Notes: a model not told the origin generated them from the sequence alone. Positions 1-6,284 are shown, numbered from the stretch's first letter. The stretch: DNA of 8,832 bases from Syntrophobacterales bacterium (GCA_023229795.1 JALNYP010000109.1:1-8832); one strand, 5' to 3'. Made by a program: numbers and translations.

Positions 1-339
1 GCCCCGCATGACGTTGACGATAACGCAGGGCACCTCGGCTACGCAGGCGAACCCCAGATTTTCCTGCATCAGGGAAAAGCCGGGGCCGCTGGTGGCGGTC
101 ATGGCCTTGGCCCCCGCGAGCGAGGCCCCGATTACCGCGCCCAGGGAGGCGATCTCATCTTCCATCTGGATGAAGGTGCCGCCTAGGGCCGGCAGTCTGA
201 ACGACATGACCTCGCTGATCTCGGTGGCCGGGGTGATGGGGTAGCCGGCAAAAAACCGGCAGCCCGCGGCCAGGGCGCCTTCCACCACGGCTTCGTTGCC
301 TTGGAGCAGTCGGGGTTTTCCGTCGGTTTCAGGGTTCAT
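1..339 (-). CDS. korA: 2-oxoacid:ferredoxin oxidoreductase alpha subunit, N-terminal part (cut by window edge)
   Basis: The first 113 codons are present and the gene continues past base 1. The protein begins MNPETDGKPRLLQGNEAVVE and continues with GYPITPATEI, FIQMEDEIASLGAVIGASLA and MTATSGPGFSLMQENLG. This is the conserved N-terminal pyrimidine-binding domain of the alpha subunit of 2-oxoglutarate or branched-chain 2-oxoacid:ferredoxin oxidoreductases. The family oxidatively decarboxylates a 2-oxoacid with CoA and passes electrons to ferredoxin in the anaerobic cytoplasm. The start is well fixed: an in-frame TAG lies four codons upstream of this ATG. There is no strong Shine-Dalgarno sequence, only AGAG eleven bases upstream. 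The upstream gene at 677-982 encodes a matching ferredoxin-type delta subunit, although 337 bases of repeats separate them. Substrate (2-oxoglutarate or 2-oxoisovalerate) cannot be decided from this fragment. Confidence 0.9.
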   Translation of the reverse strand, partial: MNPETDGKPRLLQGNEAVVEGALAAGCRFFAGYPITPATEISEVMSFRLPALGGTFIQMEDEIASLGAVIGASLAGAKAMTATSGPGFSLMQENLGFACVAEVPCVIVNVMRG

Positions 340-359
340 GGTTTTGCTCTAGTGCTGGG

Positions 360-381
360 TATTCCAGCAATATGCTGAATA
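360..381. promoter_or_regulatory. Imperfect palindrome upstream of korA
   Basis: The plus strand reads TATTCCAGCA, ATA, TGCTGAATA, two arms that match except for one bulged C. It lies 21 bases upstream of the korA start, in an AT-richer stretch. It could be an operator or a small RNA hairpin. No convincing sigma-70 promoter accompanies it; the nearest candidate boxes on the minus strand, TTGTCT and TATTCA with a 17-base spacer, are weak. Confidence 0.25.
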
Positions 382-411
382 TTCTGCATCGCTTTATTAG
401 ACAATGTATTT

Positions 412-493
412 AAGTCCCCTTTCTCAAGGGGGATTTAGGGGGAAATCAAGAGTTATTCATAATCCCCCCTGCCCCCTTTAGGAAAGGGGGGGA
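412..493. repeat. Palindromic repeat of the CCCCCTAAATCC type, in the korD-korA gap
   Basis: One arm contains AAGGGGGATTTAGGGGG (426-442). The opposite arm, around 470-493, reads AATCCCCCCTGCCCCCTTT followed by AGGAAAGGGGGGGA. The two arms form an imperfect inverted repeat around an AT-rich centre. The reverse complement of 426-442 is identical to the sequence into which the IS4 element at 7359-8815 inserted, so at least two copies of the family exist in the window. It is probably a non-coding dispersed element. With the repeat at 582-641 it fills most of the gene-free stretch 340-676. Confidence 0.7.
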
Positions 494-581
494 GATATCC
501 GGCTTTTCAAGATCCCCATTGTGCCCATGGGTAAATGCTCATACCAAGTTGCCCTCATAGAAGTAAGGAAACTCTTGACCT

Positions 582-641
582 GTAGGGGCGTGCCTGCGTA
601 AGCGCCCCCAATCCAGGGCGGACACATAGGTCCGCCCCTAC
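582..641. repeat. GTAGGGGCG palindromic repeat, copy 1
   Basis: The element starts GTAGGGGCG and ends CGCCCCTAC, so its ends are inverted copies. The right half, GGGCGGAC-ACATAG-GTCCGCCC, is itself a hairpin with 8-bp arms. A second copy at 2665-2721 shares the same ends and the same right half. The layout of two tandem hairpins inside complementary ends resembles REP/BIME or small MITE elements. It lies 35 bases downstream of the ferredoxin stop codon, where it could act as an RNA stabiliser or partial terminator. Confidence 0.75.
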
Positions 642-676
642 GAGAGATATATTACCTGCTTGATCGCATCTCGGTA

Positions 677-982
677 TCAGTCGGCTTCCTCCGGTATAAT
701 TTCTTTGCCCACCACTTCCCGGACGCAGATGGCAAAGTCCGGGCAGTGGAGTTCGCACCAGCGGCAGCCGGTGCAGCGCTCGGCGTGGTCCACCACCGGC
801 GCGCCTTCGGGGTCCAGGCTGAGGCACTGCTTGGGGCAGAACGCGGCGCAGATGCCGCAGGATTTGCACCAGTCCCGGAAGATGTTGATCCGGTATTCCG
901 GGTGCGGTTGATCCTCCGGAGGCACAGCGCCGGGTTTTAGATCATTGCCGGCAGGGCTGCCGGTTTCGCCGTCGCGATTCAT
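677..982 (-). CDS. korD: Ferredoxin-type delta subunit of 2-oxoacid oxidoreductase
   Basis: This 101-residue protein carries two classic [4Fe-4S] motifs: CKSCGICAAFCP near residue 40 and CTGCRWCELHCP near residue 70. It ends in an acidic tail. This is the shape of the small ferredoxin-like subunit of 2-oxoacid:ferredoxin oxidoreductases, which carries electrons from the catalytic subunits to soluble ferredoxin. The assignment is supported by the alpha-subunit gene next on the same strand. The open frame extends 33 codons upstream, but that extension overlaps the end of the preceding antiporter gene. The ATG at 982 is preferred because GGTGAG lies six bases upstream. The gap to the antiporter gene is 23 bases, so the two are probably co-transcribed. 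A free-standing 2[4Fe-4S] ferredoxin is the alternative. Confidence 0.85.
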   Translation of the reverse strand: MNRDGETGSPAGNDLKPGAVPPEDQPHPEYRINIFRDWCKSCGICAAFCPKQCLSLDPEGAPVVDHAERCTGCRWCELHCPDFAICVREVVGKEIIPEEAD

Positions 983-1005
983 GGAGCGCTCACCATGTTT
1001 AACCG

Positions 1006-2022
1006 TCACATAGATAGTATCTGCACAAATACGTAAGCAGCATATAAGAAGGCCAGGGAAAAGGCGCCGAGGCTCAGCCAACGGAACACTTTTTTTCGGG
1101 GCCGGTACATCATCTCGGTGGCGGCAATGCCGGTCATGATGATGGCCACTACCCCGGTGCCCATGTGTTTGCTCGACACGGCCTGCAACAAAGGGGCCTT
1201 GATGTAGATGAAGCCCATAAGACCCAGAATTCCCAGGTTGACCAGGTTGCTGCCGAAGAGATTGCCCACCGCCAGGTCCACCGCGCCCAGGCGCAACGCA
1301 CTGACCGTCACCACCATCTCGGGCAGGGAAGTGGCCGCGGCCACGAAGACCGTGCCCACCATTGACTGCTGCCAGCCCATAACCTGGGCGATCTGGGCGG
1401 CCACCCGGGGCAAAAATATGCCGGCCGCCATTACTACCAGGGCGTGGAGCCCGAATTTCCAGGCCGCAGCCTTAAAGCTGACATCTTCATAGATTAAGGC
1501 CTTTGCCTGTTCCGCCTGGTACGCCGCCAGCTCGCGCCGCCGGTAGCGGAACAGGGACCGCATGGCCACCAGGTAGCACAGGATCAGGACCGGGCTGCTC
1601 AAATCCACATGCCCCAAGCTGAGGCCCGACAACGGCGGCGGGGTCATCAAACCCATGACCGCCACTCCCAGCATGACCACCCCGAAACAGGCGGCCAGCA
1701 AATGGCCCCGATCGGCCGCGGTGAGCACCGGCCCCGGCGGGTAGAACAGGTCGACCCCGGCCAGGATCAACAGGTTGAACATGCAACTGCCCAGGAGGTC
1801 GCCCACGGTGATGTCCGGCGCCCCCACCCAAAGAACCGCGCTGCCCCCGGTGGCGAACTCCGGCAGAGAGGTCACCGCGGCCAGGACCACCAGCCCCAAC
1901 CAGGTGCGGCCCAGGCCGGTCTTTTCGGCCAGCACGTCGCCGTATTTGGTCAGCCGGGAGCCCGATACGGTGATGGCCCCGGCAATCAGGAGAAATTGCA
2001 GCCAGACGCTCCATCCGGTCAA
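1006..2022 (-). CDS. Calcium/sodium antiporter, CaCA (Na+/Ca2+ exchanger) family
   Basis: A 338-residue, very hydrophobic protein with the two inverted alpha repeats of the CaCA superfamily. Repeat 1 has TSLPE at 51-55 and GSCMFN at 78-83; repeat 2 has TSLPE at 231-235 and GNLFGSNLVN at 253-262. The Glu of each TSLPE motif is the known cation ligand. About ten membrane helices are visible, with a charged cytoplasmic loop at 158-190 (RYRRREL). The family exchanges Na+ or H+ for Ca2+ across the inner membrane, and length and layout resemble the bacterial YrbG type. In repeat 1 the usual Asn after GS is Cys. The likely start is TTG, with AAGGGG seven bases upstream and four bases after the trpG stop; the nearby ATG is out of frame. 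True substrate is not shown by sequence. Confidence 0.9.
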   Translation of the reverse strand: MTGWSVWLQFLLIAGAITVSGSRLTKYGDVLAEKTGLGRTWLGLVVLAAVTSLPEFATGGSAVLWVGAPDITVGDLLGSCMFNLLILAGVDLFYPPGPVLTAADRGHLLAACFGVVMLGVAVMGLMTPPPLSGLSLGHVDLSSPVLILCYLVAMRSLFRYRRRELAAYQAEQAKALIYEDVSFKAAAWKFGLHALVVMAAGIFLPRVAAQIAQVMGWQQSMVGTVFVAAATSLPEMVVTVSALRLGAVDLAVGNLFGSNLVNLGILGLMGFIYIKAPLLQAVSSKHMGTGVVAIIMTGIAATEMMYRPRKKVFRWLSLGAFSLAFLYAAYVFVQILSM

Positions 2023-2026
2023 TCCT

Positions 2027-2599
2027 TTACCCCTTCCGGCGTTTCAGAAAATTGCGCAGCAGGTTGAGGCCCTCGCTGGTGAGGATGGATTCGGGGTGGA
2101 ACTGGACCCCGAACACGGCCAATTCCTGGTGGCGCAGGCCCATGATCTCCCCCACCGCGGTCTGGGCCGAAACGGTCAGGCATTCCGGCAGGCTCTCCCG
2201 CTCCACGATGAGGGAGTGGTAGCGCGTCGCCTCAAAGGGGGACGGAAGCCCCTGGAACAGGTCTTTGCCGTCGTGGTAAATCAGGGAGGTCTTGCCGTGC
2301 ATCAGGCGGGGGGCCCGGATCACCTTGCCTCCGAAGGCCGCACCGATGGCCTGATGCCCCAGACAGACCCCAAGAACGGGAATCTTTCCGGCGAAATGGC
2401 GGATGGCGGCCAGGGAAATTCCCGCCTCATTGGGGGAACAAGGTCCGGGAGAGATCACCAAGCGGTCGGGCTGGCACGCCTCCACGCCCGCCAGATCGAT
2501 CTTATCGTTGCGAAAGACCCGCACCTCCTCCCCCAACTGCCCGAAATACTGCACCAGGTTGTAGGTGAAGGAATCGTAATTATCTATCATCACTAACAT
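2027..2599 (-). CDS. trpG: Anthranilate synthase component II (glutamine amidotransferase)
   Basis: A 190-residue class I glutamine amidotransferase of the TrpG/PabA type. It starts MLVMIDNYDSFTYNLVQYFG. The oxyanion loop is SPGPCSPNEAG (50-60), the nucleophile is Cys79 in GVCLGHQAIG, HGKTS is at 101-105, and the His168/Glu170 pair lies in QFHPES. It releases ammonia from glutamine for TrpE to make anthranilate from chorismate. GAGG lies seven bases upstream of the ATG. The gene is full length for a stand-alone subunit. Its partner trpE is upstream across a 146-base gap containing a repeat. PabA (p-aminobenzoate synthesis) uses the same fold and often one protein serves both, but the adjacent trpE and trp attenuator favour TrpG. 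Confidence 0.93.
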   Translation of the reverse strand: MLVMIDNYDSFTYNLVQYFGQLGEEVRVFRNDKIDLAGVEACQPDRLVISPGPCSPNEAGISLAAIRHFAGKIPVLGVCLGHQAIGAAFGGKVIRAPRLMHGKTSLIYHDGKDLFQGLPSPFEATRYHSLIVERESLPECLTVSAQTAVGEIMGLRHQELAVFGVQFHPESILTSEGLNLLRNFLKRRKG

Positions 2600-2664
2600 A
2601 TTGAACCTCTAAGGTGAACCACTTATATTTTTGCAGGAGGGCTTGGGGGCCCTTGCCGCCTCTT

Positions 2665-2721
2665 GTAGGGGCGCACCTAGGTGTGCGCCCTATGCGGGCG
2701 GACACGCAGGTCCGCCCCTAC
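2665..2721. repeat. GTAGGGGCG palindromic repeat, copy 2, between trpE and trpG
   Basis: This is the second copy of the element at 582-641, with the same GTAGGGGCG start and the same right half, GGGCGGAC-ACGCAG-GTCCGCCCCTAC. Here the left half is also a strong hairpin, GGGCGCAC-CTAG-GTGTGCGCCC. It begins 25 bases after the trpE stop codon and lies inside the transcript linking trpE to trpG. Such a double hairpin could set the TrpE:TrpG ratio by pausing, partial termination or mRNA protection. The rest of the 2600-2745 gap holds only the trpG ribosome binding site and no clear promoter. Confidence 0.8.
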
Positions 2722-2745
2722 GTAAAAGCGGGGTTCCCCAAATCC

Positions 2746-4221
<1,476 letters not shown>

Positions 4222-4268
4222 ACCTGCTCCATTGGTTAATATAATTATTCTTTACCGCAAATGCGCGC

Positions 4269-4292
4269 CGATAAACACGAAATTCTTTATCG
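4269..4292 (-). other. Stem-loop in the trpE 5' leader
   Basis: CGATAAA (4269-4275) and TTTATCG (4286-4292) form a perfect 7-bp stem with a 10-base loop, 48 bases upstream of the trpE start. There is no U-tract, so it is not a terminator. It may affect ribosome access or mRNA stability; no specific role can be assigned. Confidence 0.4.
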
Positions 4293-4310
4293 CCGGCCGC
4301 CGCGGTGCAT

Positions 4311-4346
4311 AAAAAAAGCCGTGCACCCCTTGGGCCACGGCTTTTT
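4311..4346 (-). terminator. Second intrinsic terminator of the trp leader (T2)
   Basis: Read on the minus strand, AAAAAGCCGTG (4346-4336) pairs perfectly with CACGGCTTTTT (4323-4313) around a 12-base loop. The stem runs into a T7 tract (4317-4311). With A-runs on one side and T-runs on the other it could work in both directions. It lies after the Trp-codon leader peptide and after hairpin T1, and before trpE. It is a second barrier to read-through into trpE. Its 5' arm can also pair with the U-tract of T1. Confidence 0.8.
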
Positions 4347-4353
4347 CCGCCTG

Positions 4354-4385
4354 AAAAAACCGGGGCCCCTCTCGTGAGGGGCCCC
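4354..4385 (-). terminator. Attenuator terminator hairpin of the trp leader (T1)
   Basis: On the minus strand GGGGCCCCTC (4385-4376) pairs perfectly with GAGGGGCCCC (4371-4362) around a 4-base loop (ACGA). It is followed by GG and six T (4359-4354). This is a strong Rho-independent terminator shape, 31 bases after the trpL stop codon. Termination here would give a leader RNA of roughly 120 bases. Confidence 0.85.
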
Positions 4386-4421
4386 AAACATATCACACCG
4401 TCCGGTGAACGCACCTCACGA
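4372..4421 (-). promoter_or_regulatory. trpL: Antiterminator pairing of the trp attenuator
   Basis: On the minus strand TCGTGAGG (4421-4414), which contains the trpL stop codon TGA, is perfectly complementary over 8 bases to CCTCACGA (4379-4372), the end of the 5' arm plus the loop of T1. Forming this pair blocks T1. A ribosome stalled at the Trp codons (4448-4437) would leave TCGTGAGG free; a ribosome that reaches the stop codon would cover it and let T1 form. Separately, CTGGTGG over the Trp codons (4443-4437) can pair with TCACCGG (4408-4402), with two G-U pairs, as a possible protector structure. The complementarity is seen; the mechanism is inferred from known trp attenuators. Confidence 0.75.
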
Positions 4422-4469
4422 AGCCGCCATCACGCGCCACCAGCACCAGTTGTTGAGTTGATTTGCCAT
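4416..4469 (-). CDS. trpL: trp operon leader peptide, MANQLNNWCWWRVMAAS
   Basis: A 17-codon frame encodes MANQLNNWCWWRVMAAS and stops with TGA. Codons 8, 10 and 11 are TGG, so three of four consecutive codons (8-11) are Trp, and the fourth is Cys. Such a cluster just after a promoter and before terminator hairpins is the signature of a ribosome-stalling trp leader peptide. It senses charged tRNA-Trp and controls trpE, whose start is 195 bases downstream. There is no usable Shine-Dalgarno. The promoter geometry places the transcript start within about 0-3 bases of the ATG, so translation is probably leaderless. The opening MAN and the WxWW cluster recall the leaderless trpL of rhizobia, [14 protein letters not shown]. 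The peptide itself probably has no enzymatic role. Confidence 0.88.
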   Translation of the reverse strand: MANQLNNWCWWRVMAAS

Positions 4470-4478
4470 AGTGAATTT

Positions 4479-4507
4479 CTTATATCCCATCATCTTTTTC
4501 CGGTCAA
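4479..4507 (-). promoter_or_regulatory. Promoter of the trp leader and trpE
   Basis: On the minus strand, -35 TTGACC (4507-4502) and -10 TATAAG (4484-4479) are separated by exactly 17 bases. Each matches the sigma-70 consensus at five of six positions. The expected start, about seven bases past the -10 box, is A4472, only three bases before the trpL ATG at 4469. The promoter sits 43 bases past the stop codon of the upstream phosphatase gene, and I see no terminator for that gene in between. Confidence 0.8.
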
Positions 4508-4549
4508 GAGGTTTTTCGGAGAAATTTTGTGCCCTTGGAAAACTCGATT

Positions 4550-5374
4550 TTATAAATACTCCAACATCTTTTGGTGCAGCACCCCGTTACTCGTCGCAAT
4601 ATTGGGGGAGTAAATGTCGTAGTCGCCGCCGTCGAAGGTGGTGATCTTCCCTCCCGCTTCGGTGAGGATGACCAGGCCCGCGGCGGTGTCCCAGGGTTTG
4701 AGGTTTTCCTCAAAGTAGCCGTCGAAGCGGCCGCAAGCGACGTAGCACATATCCAGGGCCGCGGAGCCGCCCCGGCGCAGTCCCTGGGAGACGGCCACGA
4801 TCCGGCCCAGGCGGGCCATGGTGGCGGGAATCCGCTCCCGGATATCATAGGGAAAGCCCGTGGCGATGAGGGCCCGGTCCAGGCGGTCGGTGGCGGAGAC
4901 CCGGATGGGCCGGCCGTTGCGGGTCGCCCCCCCTCCCCTCAGCCCTTCGAAGAGTTCATCCCGCATCGGGTCGTAGATCACCCCGTATTCCAGGACGCCG
5001 TCCGCCTCCAGGGCGATGGACACGCAGAAGGCGGGACAGCCGTGGGCGAAGTTGACGGTGCCGTCCAGGGGATCGATGATCCAGCGGCAGGCGGCAGGCG
5101 GGTCGGCCTCCCAGGCCGGGCCGGAGCAGCCGGGGGCGGCCGCAGAGGATGGCTGGCCCCCCTCCCCTACCCTTTCCTCGGCCAGGAAGCCGTGGTCCGG
5201 AAAGGCCCGGCGGATCATGGCCATGATCAGATCCTGGCATTGGTAATCGGTTTCGGTCACCGGGTCGATGGCGCCCTTCATGGTGATCTCATGGGGTTGT
5301 TCGTAGTTCAGGCGCATCACCGCGCCTGCAGCCAGGGCGGCTTGGCGCCCGATCTGGGCGATGTTATCCGGCAT
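4550..5374 (-). CDS. Inositol monophosphatase family protein (SuhB-like)
   Basis: A 274-residue protein with all metal-site motifs of the Mg2+-dependent inositol monophosphatase family: Asp43 in VTETD, Glu66-Glu67 in FLAEE, Asp101 and Asp104 in IIDPLDGTVNF, and Asp229 in KPWDTAAG. Members hydrolyse myo-inositol 1-phosphate or related sugar phosphates, and some act on fructose-1,6-bisphosphate, NADP or 3'-phosphoadenosine phosphate. Sequence alone does not choose between these. Between FLAEE and the DPLDGT motif there is a Gly/Pro/Ala/Ser-rich stretch (about 70-95) that looks longer than usual and is probably a surface loop. An in-frame ATG 17 codons upstream exists, but the ATG at 5374 has AGGA nine bases before it and begins MPDNIAQIGRQAA, a normal family start. 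It appears to be transcribed separately from the trp unit downstream. Confidence 0.9.
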   Translation of the reverse strand: MPDNIAQIGRQAALAAGAVMRLNYEQPHEITMKGAIDPVTETDYQCQDLIMAMIRRAFPDHGFLAEERVGEGGQPSSAAAPGCSGPAWEADPPAACRWIIDPLDGTVNFAHGCPAFCVSIALEADGVLEYGVIYDPMRDELFEGLRGGGATRNGRPIRVSATDRLDRALIATGFPYDIRERIPATMARLGRIVAVSQGLRRGGSAALDMCYVACGRFDGYFEENLKPWDTAAGLVILTEAGGKITTFDGGDYDIYSPNIATSNGVLHQKMLEYL

Positions 5375-5416
5375 ATGATTGATCCTTTGTCTTGTAGGCA
5401 GGTTTGGAGCCGATAT

Positions 5417-5433
5417 GGCGGCCACAGGCCGCC
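5417..5433. repeat. Perfect hairpin upstream of the phosphatase gene
   Basis: GGCGGCC and GGCCGCC are perfect 7-base inverted arms around ACA, 43 bases upstream of the phosphatase start. It may be a decayed member of a dispersed palindrome family or part of the gene's 5' leader. There is no U-tract. The flank at 5434-5473 is AT-rich and holds a CATAAT box (minus strand) but no convincing -35 partner. Confidence 0.45.
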
Positions 5434-5473
5434 CTATTAATTATGTTGTGAAAATCTTGTGAACTTGTGGAGG

Positions 5474-5609
5474 TTACAGGCCATTTCAGGAGCGGTTTCT
5501 TGGGTCATCCCAAACGCAGTGAAAGCTCTCAACCTGCTGAAAAAACGAGATTCTTCGCTTCGCTCAGAATGACAACATGGACCCAAGGAGGTTTTGAAAT
5601 GGCTTGTAA
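5474..5609. repeat. Nested inverted-repeat element, MITE-like, about 136 bp
   Basis: The outer ends are TTACAGGCCATTTCA (5474-5488) and TGAAATGGCTTGTAA (5595-5609), inverted copies with one mismatch. Inside these, TTGGGTC (5500-5506) faces GACCCAA (5580-5586). Further in, GGTCATCCCAAACGCAGTGA (from 5503) faces an inverted, diverged partner, CGCTTCGCTCAGAATGACA (5556-5574). The inner motif, read on the minus strand as TGTCATTCTGAGCGAAGCG, is familiar as a dispersed repeat in many bacterial genomes. No reading frame inside looks real. The element is probably non-autonomous. It lies in the 389-base gene-free gap 5375-5763. Confidence 0.6.
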
Positions 5610-5630
5610 GCATCTTAAGACCTGATATCA

Positions 5631-5707
5631 GTAGCACAGGCCTCCGGCCTGTGAAAAAACTGCACGGTCATATCCGGCTTCCCACAGGCCAGAGGCCTGT
5701 GCCACTA
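5631..5707. repeat. GCACAGGC palindromic repeat
   Basis: The left arm is GTAGCACAGGCCTCCGGCCT followed by GTG; the right arm is CACAGGCCAGAGGCCTGTGC followed by CACTA. Each arm is a small hairpin (CAGGCCTCCGGCCTG; CAGGCCAGAGGCCTG) and the two arms are inverted relative to each other, about 40 bases apart. This matches the layout of the other double-hairpin elements in the window but has a different sequence, making it a separate family. It lies 57 bases past the stop codon of the DUF296 gene. Confidence 0.65.
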
Positions 5708-5763
5708 GCCGCCGGGGCACCTTTGGACTGCGGTGCTTGAGTCGGAAGGCCAAGAAGGCCCGC

Positions 5764-6222
5764 TTATTTTTCTTCAGGCCCAACCGTCAGCAGTTGGAAC
5801 CCGGTGGCTGGGTCTTTCCGGCGCCGCGCCGCGGCGCCCAGGATTTCCAGCAACACCACTTCGCCCACCAGCCAGACGTCCACCCCGGCCCGGGTGCAGC
5901 CCACCGTGGCCTGGCCTTCCCGGCCCGCGGCCGCGTGCATGTGCAGCACGGGGTTTCCGGCCTCGTCGGAGATGAGCGTGCCCACCGCCAGGACCTCCTG
6001 AGAGCCTTGCAGCATATGGATCAGGGGCACGACGGCATCGGTGCGCTCGGCGTCGGGGCCGACCACCACCAGGCTGCCGCTGGCGGAGCCGCCCAGGTAA
6101 AAGGCCAGGGCGTGTTGCAGATGATGCTCCCGGGCAAAGGTCTCCAGGGTATCGTTAAGGCGCTCGCCGTCTTCCAGCCGCAGGACAAAGACCCGCCCCA
6201 TCCCGCCTTCAGTGTACTGCAT
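5764..6222 (-). CDS. DUF296 / PPC-domain protein
   Basis: A 152-residue protein that is a single PPC (DUF296) domain. Recognisable parts are VFVLRLEDGERLNDTLETFA (11-30), AFYLGGSASGSLVVVGPD (40-57), and PVLHMHAAAGREGQATVGC (91-109) with the characteristic HxH pair His94/His96. In plants this domain is fused to AT-hooks in DNA-binding proteins. Bacterial stand-alone versions form trimers and their role is unclear. The usual third His, in a GGHL motif after the HxH, is replaced by GCTRAG, so the typical metal site may be altered. AAGGAGG lies five bases upstream of the ATG, which fixes the start. It follows the rhomboid gene by 116 bases on the same strand, but a TATAAT box in the gap suggests its own promoter. 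Confidence 0.88.
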   Translation of the reverse strand: MQYTEGGMGRVFVLRLEDGERLNDTLETFAREHHLQHALAFYLGGSASGSLVVVGPDAERTDAVVPLIHMLQGSQEVLAVGTLISDEAGNPVLHMHAAAGREGQATVGCTRAGVDVWLVGEVVLLEILGAAARRRKDPATGFQLLTVGPEEK

Positions 6223-6284
6223 ACAGCCTCCTTCGAGGGGTTGTAAAAGATATCTTTGGCGTCAGGATCGAATTAATCTTACTT

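Noticed and set aside
340..676. CRISPR array in the repeat-rich gap
   Set aside because: The repeats are single palindromes of different families, not regularly spaced direct repeats, and no cas gene is nearby.
983..1081. N-terminal extension of the ferredoxin gene to an earlier ATG
   Set aside because: It would overlap the end of the antiporter gene by 76 bases. The ATG at 982 has a good ribosome binding site and gives a normal subunit length.
1775..2596. Plus-strand 273-codon frame opposite trpG and the antiporter
   Set aside because: It spans two well-supported minus-strand genes and has no family resemblance.
4571..5440. Plus-strand 289-codon frame opposite the phosphatase gene
   Set aside because: It is antisense to a gene with all family motifs, and its Gly/Pro/Val/His-rich translation shows no recognisable domain. 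It is open because of high GC content.
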